NCBI GenBank assembly: GCA_021018995.1
Contig: CM037593.1
Coordinates: 15,962,088-16,026,087, forward strand
Source of the DNA: Chloranthus sessilifolius
Lineage: Eukaryota > Streptophyta > Magnoliopsida > Chloranthales > Chloranthaceae
Direction: 5' to 3'
Length of the DNA: 64,000 nucleotides
The position numbers were made by a program, and so were the translations under genes. A model generated the notes under the pieces. That model did no database searches and was not told the DNA's origin. It saw nothing but the letters and a program-made list of their open reading frames with translations. Positions 47,578 through 59,300 of the stretch are shown one piece after another. The stretch's first letter is position 1; every line of letters begins with the position of its first letter.

Positions 47578-48083
47578 TTAGGTAGTGATTTGCAGAATTG
47601 CTGCGTTATGTGTCACAAAGAGGAGTCAGCTGCTCATCTTATGCTGCACTGTACGGTGGCCCATGAAATATGGGGCCTTATTGTTAAGTCCTTTGGTATG
47701 GAGTGGGTCATGCCGGCGACCCCCCTTTCTCATCTCCTGATGTGGGAGGCTGGCCTCGTTGATGGGAGTAGGTCCGATTACTAGAAGGTCGCGCCTTATG
47801 CTGTGTTTTGGTCCCTGTGGAGGGAAAGAAATCGCAAAATTTTCGAACAAAAATGCCAACCGGTAGGGATGATCATGAAGCATGTCCGTGATCTGATGTG
47901 GTGCTGGGTTGCTAAAGGGGAGGGGGATGTGTTCGCGTGGGATCCAGGTTAAGTTCGGCAGGGGGGGGGAGGTGTTTTGTAATTTGCCATTGCGGTATTT
48001 TTTGGTCGTGTCCTCTTGTATTGCGTTTCATCAGCATCTTGCTGCTATCAATATATCTCGCTTATTACAGATCAAAAAAAAAA
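47578..48083 (+). mobile_element. 5'-truncated L1-type LINE with 15-bp duplication
   Basis: Plus-strand frames give NCCVMCHKEESAAHLMLHC (zf-RVT), KSFGMEWVMPATP, FWSLWRERNRKIFEQ and MKHVRDLMW. It ends in GATC plus an A run. AAACACTACCTAGGT occurs at 47563-47577 and 48084-48098, directly showing target-primed insertion. Confidence 0.95.
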
Positions 48084-48099
48084 AAACACTACCTAGGTC

Positions 48100-49980
48100 G
48101 ATCTAAATGCCCTCCTATAAATTTGGCATGTCTGTGCCTAAGGAAGGCAAATCGTAAGCAGCGACTATACCTAGGCGATCACCCTCCCTAAGCAGGGGCC
48201 AAGGCGCACTTTGACAACAATGGTTGAAACTCCTAGTCAATGGGTGCCCAATACACCTTGGTTCACAGTAACTATGTAGCCCCTAAACCCCTTCATAATT
48301 TAGAAAGGTGTAATTTTGAATTTTTTTCCAAAAGTAACCATAAGATATTCAGTTCATCAATCAACAATCAAACATCCACAACAAATAAGTGTTACCAAAT
48401 CAGTATTAAAAAATATGTATTGACAAATTAAGAGTGATTACATTAAAAATATGCAAAATATATCAGTGACCCATCATAAAGGCACAAACATATTGAAGAA
48501 AATCCCACAACCATCATAAACATGTTAAAGCAAATACAATCAATAATTAAAGCAATAAAAGAAAAGTCAATAGCCATAGACGCATATAACGGTGTAAAAT
48601 ATATTTCCACCATTCGCACATGTCAACCCCCATACATGCGCAAATAGAAGTTCATAATAACTCGAGAGAATGAAAGCTAAAGCCCAATTTAATAAACAAT
48701 CTTCTACAGCAAACTATATGTTCTCTGCTCCTCCAACATACACCATCGTTTCACCAATCACCCTCCTTTACATACATTTCATTCTTTAATTTTGAATATG
48801 CCTCTTCCTTCTAATCTTTGCCCATAGGCTGGTTTGATGAACCATTAGGCTAATTATTCCTTCAACTTCTTAAACCATGTAAAACTTGAAACTCCGGAAT
48901 CCGTACATCCTTAGTTAAACGTGTCTGCACCCCGATTTCGCTTCTCAATCTTTCCTTGCTCAGAACAAATGCTCCAATGAGGTTTTCTCCTAAAAAAACA
49001 AGTAATAAGTGACTTGAGGAGGGAATTACCGCTTCAGATAACCTAGGCCACAGGTGAGCTTCGAGTAACTACGTGCTCGCCTAGACCTAATAGGGCTCAG
49101 GCGGGTCACCTCCTCTTACTAGGCTATCACTCGTGACAGCCATGACTAAGAAAGTGACTACGTTGGTTTGGAAAGAACCAGACTATATAGGCATGTTATT
49201 GTGGGTAATGTGTTGAAACAAAAATGGAAATGGGTTAGAGATACGACAAGCAATTTGTAAGGTGCAGGATTTCTTGCTATCAGGGATAAGGTATAAGGTT
49301 CACAAGGGAGAAAAAAGGCACATATTGGAAGGACTTGTGACTGAGTTTTATGCAAGGTAGGAAAAATGTAGGAAATTAAGGATTCTAAGACCTTTCGTGT
49401 ACAAGTTTTCTAATAGGAAAACCCCAGCTTTTGCAGAGGCTTCATAGAGAAAACAACAATAGATACAAGGAGAGAATTTCTTTACAGTTCTCTCACAGAA
49501 GAGAATGGAAAAAAAACAAAAGGAAAAGAAAAACAATTTTATGAATCACAATTCAAAAGGTGGAATAAACCTAATAACCCATATTTGTAGATGAAACTAA
49601 TCTTGAATCCCAGTACTTTTATAATTTGGAAATCTAATTCAACCTGCTATAATTAACTTAACTAATTTTTATTTCATCAAAATATATAATTTCCTTCTCT
49701 AAATCGAAAATATATGATCTTACTACAATTTATAAAGGGTGAATTCTAACCTACTCTAATTTAGAGAGAGGGACGTGCAATCTATCACACATCCCTCATC
49801 TTGTAACCTTTTATATTAAAGCGAAAAGTAAAGTGTTTCCAACATAGCATTAATGAAACTATGTTTCCTGTCTATCCCTATTCAATGATATAGCCCCTAC
49901 AGTTATACGCTTAACATCAAGAGTTGTGAATACAACAACAATAAGACATTAAACTAGTTCTTAACACTCTTTGACTCTCC
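48100..49980. other. Unassigned intergenic sequence
   Basis: AT-rich. 48100-48220 and 49040-49100 carry CTAGGCG / CAGGCGGG words of an unidentified repeat also seen at 56190-56290. No gene seen. Confidence 0.5.
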
Positions 49981-49989
49981 CCCTTAAGC

Positions 49990-50640
49990 TGGAGAATATA
50001 TATCAGAGATAAAACTTGGACCAGTGTCTACGCAACTGGGCATAGTTCGTCTCATGGAACTTGTTGAACCATATCCATGAAGATTGCTTCAGGCCATAGA
50101 TTGCCTTCTTTTAGTGATACAGCTTACATGACACCTCCCGAGCAACAAACCTACAAAATTCATGCAAAGCTCCAAGGCATTCGCATATGGAAGCAATCAT
50201 ATGGATACTACGATATCTTAAGGAAGCTCCTGGTAGGGGAATCTTATACAAGTCAAATAGTTGTCTCCGCATCAAGAGGTACTCGATGTTGAGTACACCG
50301 ACGGTTTACTAATAGATACTCAACTACAAGTTACTACACCTTTGCAAGAGGTAACATTGTCACCTAGTCATGGCCCTCACCACCTGCAAACTCATGCGGT
50401 TGAGAACACTAACGAGTAAGGACTTATCGTCTTTCTGTAAGATAAAATGTCTTGAAATTATTGATACACCCGACTGATGTTCTTATCAGAGGAATATATC
50501 TCCTTAATGCTCCCCAAATATCCTTAGATGTAACTACGAAAGAAAACGCCTTGGAGCTAAATGAAGGCTCCATACTGTTCCATAATCATGACATAATCTG
50601 GGCACCATCATGTATCCACCCTCACAGATTTTATGAATAG
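49990..50640 (-). mobile_element. Decayed Ty1/copia polyprotein fragment
   Basis: The minus strand near 50000-50110 reads GLKQSSWIWFNKFHETNYAQ, close to the copia RT block YGLKQ-x-x-R-x-W. The rest is broken by stops; upstream parts look gag-like but cannot be aligned with confidence. Confidence 0.6.
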
Positions 50641-50865
50641 TTTTCCCCATTCAATTTGATACTAGTTATTTGTCCACCAACCATATCATTAAGAGGTACC
50701 ATTCCTCAATTCCCATTTTATTGATCAACAATATTCAGATTTATGAGGAAATAACGGACAAAATATAATAAATAAATCACTCAAAAATTCAGCAACTTAC
50801 ATGAACTCTTGGATGCCTTCGATACCATACATCCATGCTACCTTTGAAACATAAGCCAATAAGCC

Positions 50866-51471
50866 CAAGGTATCAAACTCGGTATCGGTGGCGGGCATCA
50901 ATCCACTCCTTGGACCAGTAAGTATCAGCCAATACCAATACTGATACTGAATTTTTTGTTATGAAAAATGCAAGTAAAAAGTGACACTAGCTATTTGGTA
51001 TCAGCCGATACGACGATACATATCGGCTGATACGCAACAGTATCGGCCCATACTGAGATTGATATCGGTACCAGTCCGATATTGGTATCACGCTGGTATC
51101 ATTATCAATTTTCAGCTGAACCGATACATATCATCAATACTTCTCAGTATGGGCTGATACTTGATATCAAGCATACACCATATACGTTGATGCACGGTAC
51201 CAATACTTGGCCTATACCGATATGTATCGGTTTCGTTGAGAACTGATACCACCCCAATATAGGTATAGGGGTGGTATCGGTATCAGACCGATACTGTCTC
51301 GGTACCGGCCGCTACTGACTGATATGACCAATATTTTTTTTTAATTTTTTTTATATATTTTCTATTACTTTTGTTTCAAATAAATAAATATCGACCAATA
51401 CGGTATCAGCGATACCATATCCCTATCGGCTGATACTTATACCCGATACCGATGCCGAGTTTGGCACCCTG
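50866..51471. mobile_element. GATACC-family element with terminal inverted repeats
   Basis: Left end CAAGGTATCAAACTCGGTAT; right end, reverse complemented, CAGGGTGCCAAACTCGGCAT. The interior is a mosaic of GATACC, TATCGG, CCGATACG and GCTGATAC words in both directions. No target duplication is clear and no coding capacity. Confidence 0.75.
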
Positions 51472-51560
51472 CTTTGATGGCATACAAAAAAAATTAACGC
51501 ATCGAATCCTCTTGGTTTGCCATAAAGAGGAACAAAATACTAGATATGAGCACTTGTTAC

Positions 51561-51995
51561 CAATGTTACCTGGACTTGTGGCACGGGTGCCAAGTGTCAA
51601 GGTGGCAATAGATGTTTGGCACGCCAATCTCTAAAAATTCGAATACGGCGGCACGACCATAAGAAAAATAAAATAAATAAATAAAACATATATAGAGAAA
51701 ATTTGAAGGGATATCTTAGAGAACCAATTTAGATATGTAATGAAAAGATTCATAATATATGTATAAAATCGTTTTCAACGACCCAAACCTTTGTTTTACA
51801 CGTTTTTCTTTTCAAACAAAATTCATTTTATCGTTGTCAAAATGATAAGCATTTTAATAGTAATATGAGGTTTTTCATATATGTCTAGAAATTTCGTGCT
51901 ATTTGAGGAGTGTCCAAGTGTCGGCACGAGTGCCAAGTACCACCAAGTGTCGGCACGCCAAAAATCCCAAAAGTAGAAGTGTCAAGGTAACACTG
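51561..51995. mobile_element. hAT-type MITE with perfect 8-bp duplication
   Basis: Ends CAATGTTACCTGGACTTG and CAAGGTAACACTG; CTTGTTAC flanks both sides (51553-51560 and 51996-52003). Same family as 4721-5201 and 52351-52916. Confidence 0.93.
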
Positions 51996-52350
51996 CTTGT
52001 TACGGTAACTTATACATGGGATTCGAAATCCAAATAAAACAAGAGGAACAGGTAGACCCTAAATTAGATTTTTGGATTTTGCTAACAATTCAATGTCCCA
52101 TGAAAGGACGAATCATATTGAAGTATATTGTCATTTCATTCAGGAAACAGTAGCTAGCAATGAGATAATCACTCTAAACGTCAGTCAATAAGTTAGTTGT
52201 CTAACGTGTTCACCAGACACTTGGATGAAAGAAATTGGATTGGGTAGTCTTCTCGAAGTTGCGTAAAAGAGGGGATCCTATCAACTTGTTCCGGCCTAGG
52301 ATAATAAGCTCATGAGCTTGGTCTTACTTCACATCAAGAAACAAAACAAG

Positions 52351-52447
52351 CAGTGTTACCTCGACAAGTGGCACATGTGCCAAGCGTCAAGATGTACAAG
52401 TATTTGGCACGACAATTTCTGAAATTTCCAACACGGCCTTAAAATAT

Positions 52448-52528
<81 letters not shown>

Positions 52529-52916
52529 CTAAAGGGAATCCTAGAGCTCTCTAGGATTTATATATAAAATATATATATATCTGGTACAACATTTTCTGAA
52601 ATTTCCAATATGGCAACATAGCCATGAAATTTTAAATAATATATACATAGAACTTAACTGGTTTTCAAAAACTCAAGTTGTTTCATTTATAATTTACTAG
52701 CCTCACATATTACGCAAACGATTTTCAAGCACCCAAGCCTTGTCATTCATAATTTACTAACTTGCATAGGTTTTACTATTTTGAAACTAGGCACACTTTG
52801 ATGGTATCAAGTAGTATTTTTATCATACATTTCTAGCAGTGTCATATCATGTTGAGGAGTGTCCAAGTGCCAGCACGGACAAATTCCCAAAAGTCGAACT
52901 GCCTAGGTAACACTAG
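52351..52916. mobile_element. hAT-type MITE, second nearby copy
   Basis: Begins CAGTGTTACCTCGACAAGTG and ends CTAGGTAACACTAG. Duplication not readable. It contains a (TA)n(GA)n microsatellite at 52452-52526. Confidence 0.8.
52452..52526. repeat. (TA)n(GA)n microsatellite
   Basis: A TA run of about 41 bp then a GA run of about 33 bp, grown inside the MITE. Confidence 0.97.
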
Positions 52917-53145
52917 GCGAAAGAAGATAACCAACATCAATATGAATCTGCGTAGGACGGGCATATGCTGAATCCCTCTCCCAATTTACATTTTTTAATT
53001 AAACTACTAATCTTAAACTATTGATCTGTCCTAGTCATACCTACTTTACAAATGCTCTAATTGGAGGAGTGCTAGAACTACATTTCTACTATTTTAATTT
53101 TTTTTATGTCTCATTGTTGAGCGTATACGTAGTTTAAGAATATTA

Positions 53146-53247
53146 ATGGGATGGGCTTGTAGCTCAAGTTAAGGTTGACAATTTGCATCCTTGAGGTCTC
53201 AGGTTCACTCCCATCTTACCCATAAAAAATTTATTTAATAAAAAAAG
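53146..53247 (+). mobile_element. Short tRNA-derived SINE with 14-bp duplication
   Basis: GGGCTTGTAGCTCAAGTT (A box) and TCTCAGGTTCACTCCCA (B box), then an A-rich tail. GTTTAAGAATATTA is repeated exactly at 53132-53145 and 53248-53261. The whole insert is only about 102 bp, little more than the tRNA head. Confidence 0.9.
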
Positions 53248-53261
53248 GTTTAAGAATATTA

Positions 53262-54870
53262 GTAAGTAAAAGGGTAGTTTGGTATCTAAATTTTTTACTA
53301 ATGACGTCGCCACTATTATTTGAACTTGAGATTGATTAAAAAAACTGTGAAAATGATGTGCAACATCTCGCACATCCCCTCTCTCGTGAATCTCATTCAC
53401 TTCCACTTATACTCTGATTCTTCTTCTCTTCTAATTTGTTCTTACTACCTCTTACATGTCTTCCTTAGATGAAACCTTAAACAATAGATACATGCACATC
53501 GGATGATTTTAGATGGACAAATAAAACAACTTTTGCATAAACTCTCGTACTTAGTTATCTTTGTGTCAACAATTCGGGCACTTTTCAACATGATGCTTTC
53601 AGATGGACAAGAGTCATTCAATAGTGATGTCATAATAAAGTGTCTCAGAACAACACACACCACTTTCCTAGGGGCACATTTCAGTTAATGTGTTGACACT
53701 TAAAGAAAGGTTTTCTGCCTTGAAACCTTATATTATAATATTAAATACTTTATGGTGTCATACTTGTAAAATTTACTTTTCATTTTTCGTAAATTAGGAT
53801 TTGTTTCTCTCTCTAGGGTTTCTTTTCAATAGTTTTTTTCTTTTTCTTAGTTGCACCCAATAAATCTCAGGTATTGAAGAACTGAAACCTTGTTTTATTC
53901 AGCCTTCTAGGTTGATTAACCATTCCTTCCAAAACAAATAGATAACACAATTCAAAATAAATAAACAGCACTACCTGTAAAAACTTTCCTTAAATAAATT
54001 AAAATCTAATTTCCCTACAAATAGGAGTGGAAAAAAGATTTCCTCATGTAACCGTGAGTCATGGTTCGTTCAAAATCTAGACCAAGATAATACGTCTTGG
54101 GTGTAGATGATACCTTCATTGTATTGATTGATGCAATAGAAAAAAAAAAGGGTATAACCGTTTGTATCGTTTGATATCCACTGGTACATCGTGCATCAGT
54201 CGGTGCTCAATCTCTCGATCGAAGAGAAGGGGAGGAGAAGAATTATAAAGTACTTTTTTCGATGAACTTTAAGTGATCCAAAACCTTAAACCAAGCCGTC
54301 ATTTTCTCACTTTCAATATATATTTTGTAATATTTTAATATTTCACGTTTCGCCGACTTTTGCTGATTTTCTTATGGCTTAAATGTTTCTTATTCTTTTA
54401 ACTTTTAATAGCTTCCAATTTTTCCCATTTTTTCCTTTCTTTTTTGTTTCTTTCCATTTTTTTCTCAGTTTAGACGTGACATAGATTGTTAGGCTTAGAT
54501 GTTCTTAACAAGAATGAGACAACTAAAAAGATGACAAAGGATTACCTAATAATAAAAAGGTGGGACTTGAAATGAGACAAATAACAACCTTAAAAGGGAA
54601 AAAGAGACCAAGAATTATTGGCGTGTGTCTTAAACAAGTTGCTAAAGAGGTACGTAGGCGAGTTTAAAGGAAGAAGTGATAGAGAAGAGGAAATATGGTG
54701 GAAAGGAGAGATTCAGAAATCAATTGCCGAGAAAAAAGAAGTATTTTAAGGAATGGCAAAAAACCAAAAAATCTAAAAATATGTTGAATGATATAACTTC
54801 ACCAAAAGAGAAGATAAGAAAGCTAAATATGAAGAGCATGATAAAATGTAAATCAAGTTAGGAACGGGAG
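53262..54870. other. Unassigned intergenic sequence
   Basis: No coherent frame. 53480-53660 repeats TTTAGATGGACAA / TTTCAGATGGACAAG words; nothing else recognised. Confidence 0.5.
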
Positions 54871-54879
54871 GAGAGAAAG

Positions 54880-56010
54880 AAATCCACAAAATTGTCACGA
54901 TTAAACACAAGAAAACTAGAGATCTCAACAAGGTAAGGTGCATTAAAGATGAAGATCAAAGGATTTAATAAAACAAGATGAGATAAAGAATAAATGGTAA
55001 GTGATTGGGACTGTAGCTCCATGGAAGGTGCACGATGTCACAAGTTCAATCCCAATTACCTATCAAAAATGAAAAGTAAAAAAAATTAACAATAAAGAAT
55101 AGATGGCAAGAATACTTGAAAATTTTATTACAGAATATGCAAGCGAAGTAGATTAGAATGAAGAACGAAATCAAAGGATGATAAACAAACTATCGGAAGC
55201 TTAAGTAAAAGCAACCTTAGCAAAGACAAAGAAAAGGAATGAATTAGGGCTAGATGGAATACTTACAAACGTTTGGATTGTGATGGGAGGGAGAGGATTG
55301 ACTTAAATGACTAAATTGTTTAAAAGATAATGAAGACAAGGAAAATGTCAGAGGAATAAAGGAAAAGGATTGTGGTCCATTCCTATAAGAACAAAGGGGA
55401 CATCCAAAATTATGCCCGTTATAAAGGGTTAAACTAATGAGTCAGACTATAAAACTCTGGAGTGAATTGTGGGACATAAGCAAACCAGTTTAGATGTAAT
55501 GCCAAAAGATCAACAACTAACATCACTTTCTTATCGAGGCAACTTATGGAGAAGTTTGGAGAAAGAAGAATAAACTTACGTATGGTCTTTATTGATTTGG
55601 ATAAGGCTTATGAGTGTCGAGACAGATAATTTGGTGGTTGCTAAGGAAGAAATGCATCCCCCGCACTTATATATTGAAATTACTGAGACATGTATGAAAG
55701 GATAGTAACTAGTGTAAGAACTACGTGCGGAGAGAGGAACGAGTTCCCTATTAGAGTTTGACTGCATCAAGGGTATGCCATGAATCCTTAATTGTTTGTC
55801 GTAATAATGGATGTGTTAACAATAGACATACAAGAAAAAATTTCAAAGAGATTTCATGGTCCATGTTATTTCAAATGATGTGGTACTAATCACCCAAATT
55901 AAGATATAAGTACTAATAAGATCGAATGATGGAGAAAGGCCTTAGAGTCAAAAGGCTTGAAGTTTAAAAAATTAAAGACGAAACATATGGAGGGCAACTT
56001 CAGTGCACAC
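54880..56010 (+). mobile_element. Decayed RTE-type LINE
   Basis: Plus-strand frames give TRDLNKVRCIKDEDQR, then RMVFIDLDKAYECRDR, then VVIMDVLTIDIQEK and WRKALESKGLKFKKLKTKHM, in the order of the plant RTE reverse transcriptase. The catalytic FADDI region is destroyed and stops are frequent. A SINE interrupts it at 54998-55091. Confidence 0.8.
54998..55091 (+). mobile_element. Short tRNA-derived SINE nested in the RTE element
   Basis: GGGACTGTAGCTCCATGG (A box) and CACAAGTTCAATCCCAAT (B box) then an A-rich tail. ATAAAGAATAAATGG (54983-54997) and ATAAAGAATAGATGG (55092-55106) are a 15-bp duplication with one change. Insert about 94 bp. Confidence 0.92.
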
Positions 56011-56829
56011 GATAGCCTAAAGGAGGATTTAGTAAAAATAAAAAACCTATGTAGTTCCCCAGAATTTGATATTTAGGCCCTTCCTGGCAATCAAATTGTG
56101 GATTTGAGGATAAAATCTCAAATAGGATCACTGCAGGCTGATCAAAATTGAGACAAGCAAGTGGCACTCTATGGAATCCCAGAGTTTCACTTTGCTTGAA
56201 GGAACTTATTTAGTCAAAGGCGCAAAGCGCACCTGAGGTTCCAAGAGTCCCTAAGGCCTAGTCAGGGCCTTGGAGTTAAGGCGCACGACCTTTTTTTAGG
56301 AATATTTTACTTTAAGTTTTTACATATATTGTATTGTAAATCCATATACTAATATAAAATGACCTCTATTTGTATTCTACAATTTTATTAATAATTTGTG
56401 ATATTTAAATTTTTAAATATGCTTATAATAATTTTCATGCATAAAAACAATAACAATGAACACATAAAATACATGAAATAAGTAAACATCATTTCCAGTT
56501 AAACATTATGTGTAGTAAAAAACACGACTTAACAAACTAGAATACTAATTATCAAAGTAAAAACCAATGAACTACTAGGCAACTACTAACAGCTGATAGT
56601 AACAACTAACAAGTAACAAACAATACCTAAGAGCCAACAAATATAAAATATAGAAAATTAATAAACATTACCTGTACTAAGAAATAATTTAACCATTAAC
56701 CATTAACCATTTAAGTGACAACTAACAAGTAAGCATTATGCAAGTTAACAAGTAAAACATCTACATAAATTTAGTCAAATCAAAGTAGCTTATAGTTATT
56801 TATAATTTTTTATTAGTAAATAATATTTT

Positions 56830-59300
56830 ATAGAAAATGCAAAGGTACATCCAGATCAAACCTAAGTGAGAAGCTTAGAAGGCTCCAAGGAACCCAACAA
56901 AAAAAGAAAAAAGAACCAAAGAGACATGGGCGCAGCCAAGTGGCCAAGACTATCTAAACAACTACAAGATGTGCGGTAAATCCAAGCAGAGGTCGTTAAT
57001 TGAGAAAACCCATCCCCGAACACTTTCGCTGACCTAACCCAAGAGAGAATATGCTTGATCATATCCAAGATCAGTTTCTAAATGGAGCTTCTATGATCCT
57101 CGGGTTATTTTGTTCTCCCCCTCCGTTCAACCCAAAAAAAAGCAACAGGGAGAAACTTGAGAAGTAACACAATTGCTTGATTGGTTGATACCAGCACATT
57201 GTCACTCAAAACCTCCTTGGAGAACCTGGGTAAGCATCCCACAAACTGAGGCTAGATCTCAAAAAAATTCATATTGATGTAGCAATGGTACAGTGAAGAT
57301 GGTCCGCCGATTTACTAGAGTTGTTGCGCATGATACATCTATTGGGAATGGCCATTCCTCTACAAAATAAAAATATTTGAAAGTCTTAATTCATTCCATG
57401 TCTCCATCAAGAGAAAAAGAGCACACGAGGAAGTGACTTTACACACCAAATCCCCATCCAAGCTTTGACCAATGAGTGGCCTTCGGGATACATGACTATT
57501 TAAAAGTATTTATTGAGAAGCTACCACTAAGATTCGCATTCCAACCTATCAAATCTTCTTTGTATTGAGCAAGCCCGACCAGGAGGCAAAGTCAAAGCAT
57601 TCCTCATCAAAAATTCCTTTTGATCCTTACATCCGAAACTGCATATCTCGCTGAGTAGTCAACCCGGTTGCTGACAACCGTATTCTTATCAAAACTGAGC
57701 AGGAACAAATTTGTGTACCTATTCTATAACGGGATTCCAACGAACAAGCCAAAACTTGATGGCATTGTCCCCAATTTATAGCTGGTGCATCTTGAAAAGA
57801 AGTTAACACTGGCATAATTCCCTTCCACCATCCGGGCTCTTGTTGCACACCCTTGTCTTGATAATCCAACCATTTCTAGTCACTTTATATTTGCTAGAAA
57901 CCACTTTAGCCCACCACACGTTTATGTCTGAATCAAGTCTCCAAAACCACTTTCTCAAGAGCCCTATTCAGCTAATTAATTCTAAGAATACCAAAATCTC
58001 CCCCCTCCTCTTTAGAGGCGCAAAAGGTGCCCCAATTGATAAAAAGAATTATATTTCCTTCACCGCTACAACACAGAAAATGCTTCATCATACTCTCCAA
58101 TCAATTGCAAACGGAGACAGCCAGCATGGATAATCAGTAGACAGGCAAATTGGTAAGGGAAGCTTTGATTAACATCACTCTTCCACCAAAAGAAAGGAGT
58201 TTCCCCTTCCAAACTCTCCATAATGAGATCCCAACGAGAAACTTTTGGATTACCAATACAAAGGGGTAATCCTAGATTTAACTAGATATTTCGTCGGGTG
58301 ACTAACGGATTCGTACCCAAAATAAGAAGCAAGCTTGGCCAGCTGAGCATTACTGGTTCATAATCCCATTATAGCCATTTTGTCAACACTAATCTTTTAT
58401 CCATACTGATCATCATCGTCATCATCATCATAGCCTTATCCGGGTCAGCTTTGCAAGTTCTATTTCTCCATTTGTTTCAAAAAACATAAAAATATAAAAA
58501 CACCTTTTTCCTGAGGCAAGCTCGAAGCAACATAGGATAAAAGTTAATGTGAAACAATCTCAGCTAGAATCGCTAAAACATATTGAGTTGTCTGGAAATT
58601 GAAGATGGGTGACACCACCCACCTAGTTGGCCACCTTGAAGCCTTCAATATCACCTAGCTGAGCGCCCCGGTCTATGACCTTCTACGGTCTTCCCCTACC
58701 AAATTGAAAAGGAAAAGGGGAAGAGGGTTCCCTTGCCATAGCCCCCTGGAACTAGGAAAGAACCCGTTCAGTACCATGTTAATCAAAACCAAGAAAACTA
58801 GCGAAGATATACAAGCATTAACCCACGATCTCCACTTGCTACCAAATCCAATCCTACCTAACATGTAGGCTATAAAGCCCACCTTACCCAGCCATAGGCT
58901 TTTTCCACATCCAGCTTGCAAATGATTCCTGCTCCATTCTCCATGTGTCTTGAATGCCCCTGGACATATCAACTTTTCCATAAGCAACTAATCCTCTACC
59001 AAAAATGTTGTAAGGGTTTCTTGCTAGACTCATAGGTCTATAAATCCTTGATATTCTGGGTTCCAGCAACCTTGGGAATTAGGGAAATAAAGGTACCACC
59101 TACCTTCTCACCAATGCAAGACTATCAACGCTCCTTTAATTAGGGAGCAAAGCACTGAAAGAGCAGGGTAGGTTATAAATCAGGGCCATGCGCCTTGTCC
59201 CCAACACAAACAAACATTGCAGCCTTCGCTTCCTTTTCGCTAAAAAGCCTGGACCAACGGTTCCACTCCTTAGCGTCAATCGAAGAAAAGGATAAACCAT
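56830..59300 (-). mobile_element. Decayed L1-type LINE, split by an LTR element
   Basis: Minus-strand frames: reverse transcriptase blocks GRIGFGSKWRSWVNACISS and GFFPSSRGLWQGNPLPLFLF ([12 protein letters not shown] type), with tail frames down to about 56870. Upstream sequence stops exactly where an LTR begins at 59301. Many stops. Confidence 0.8.
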
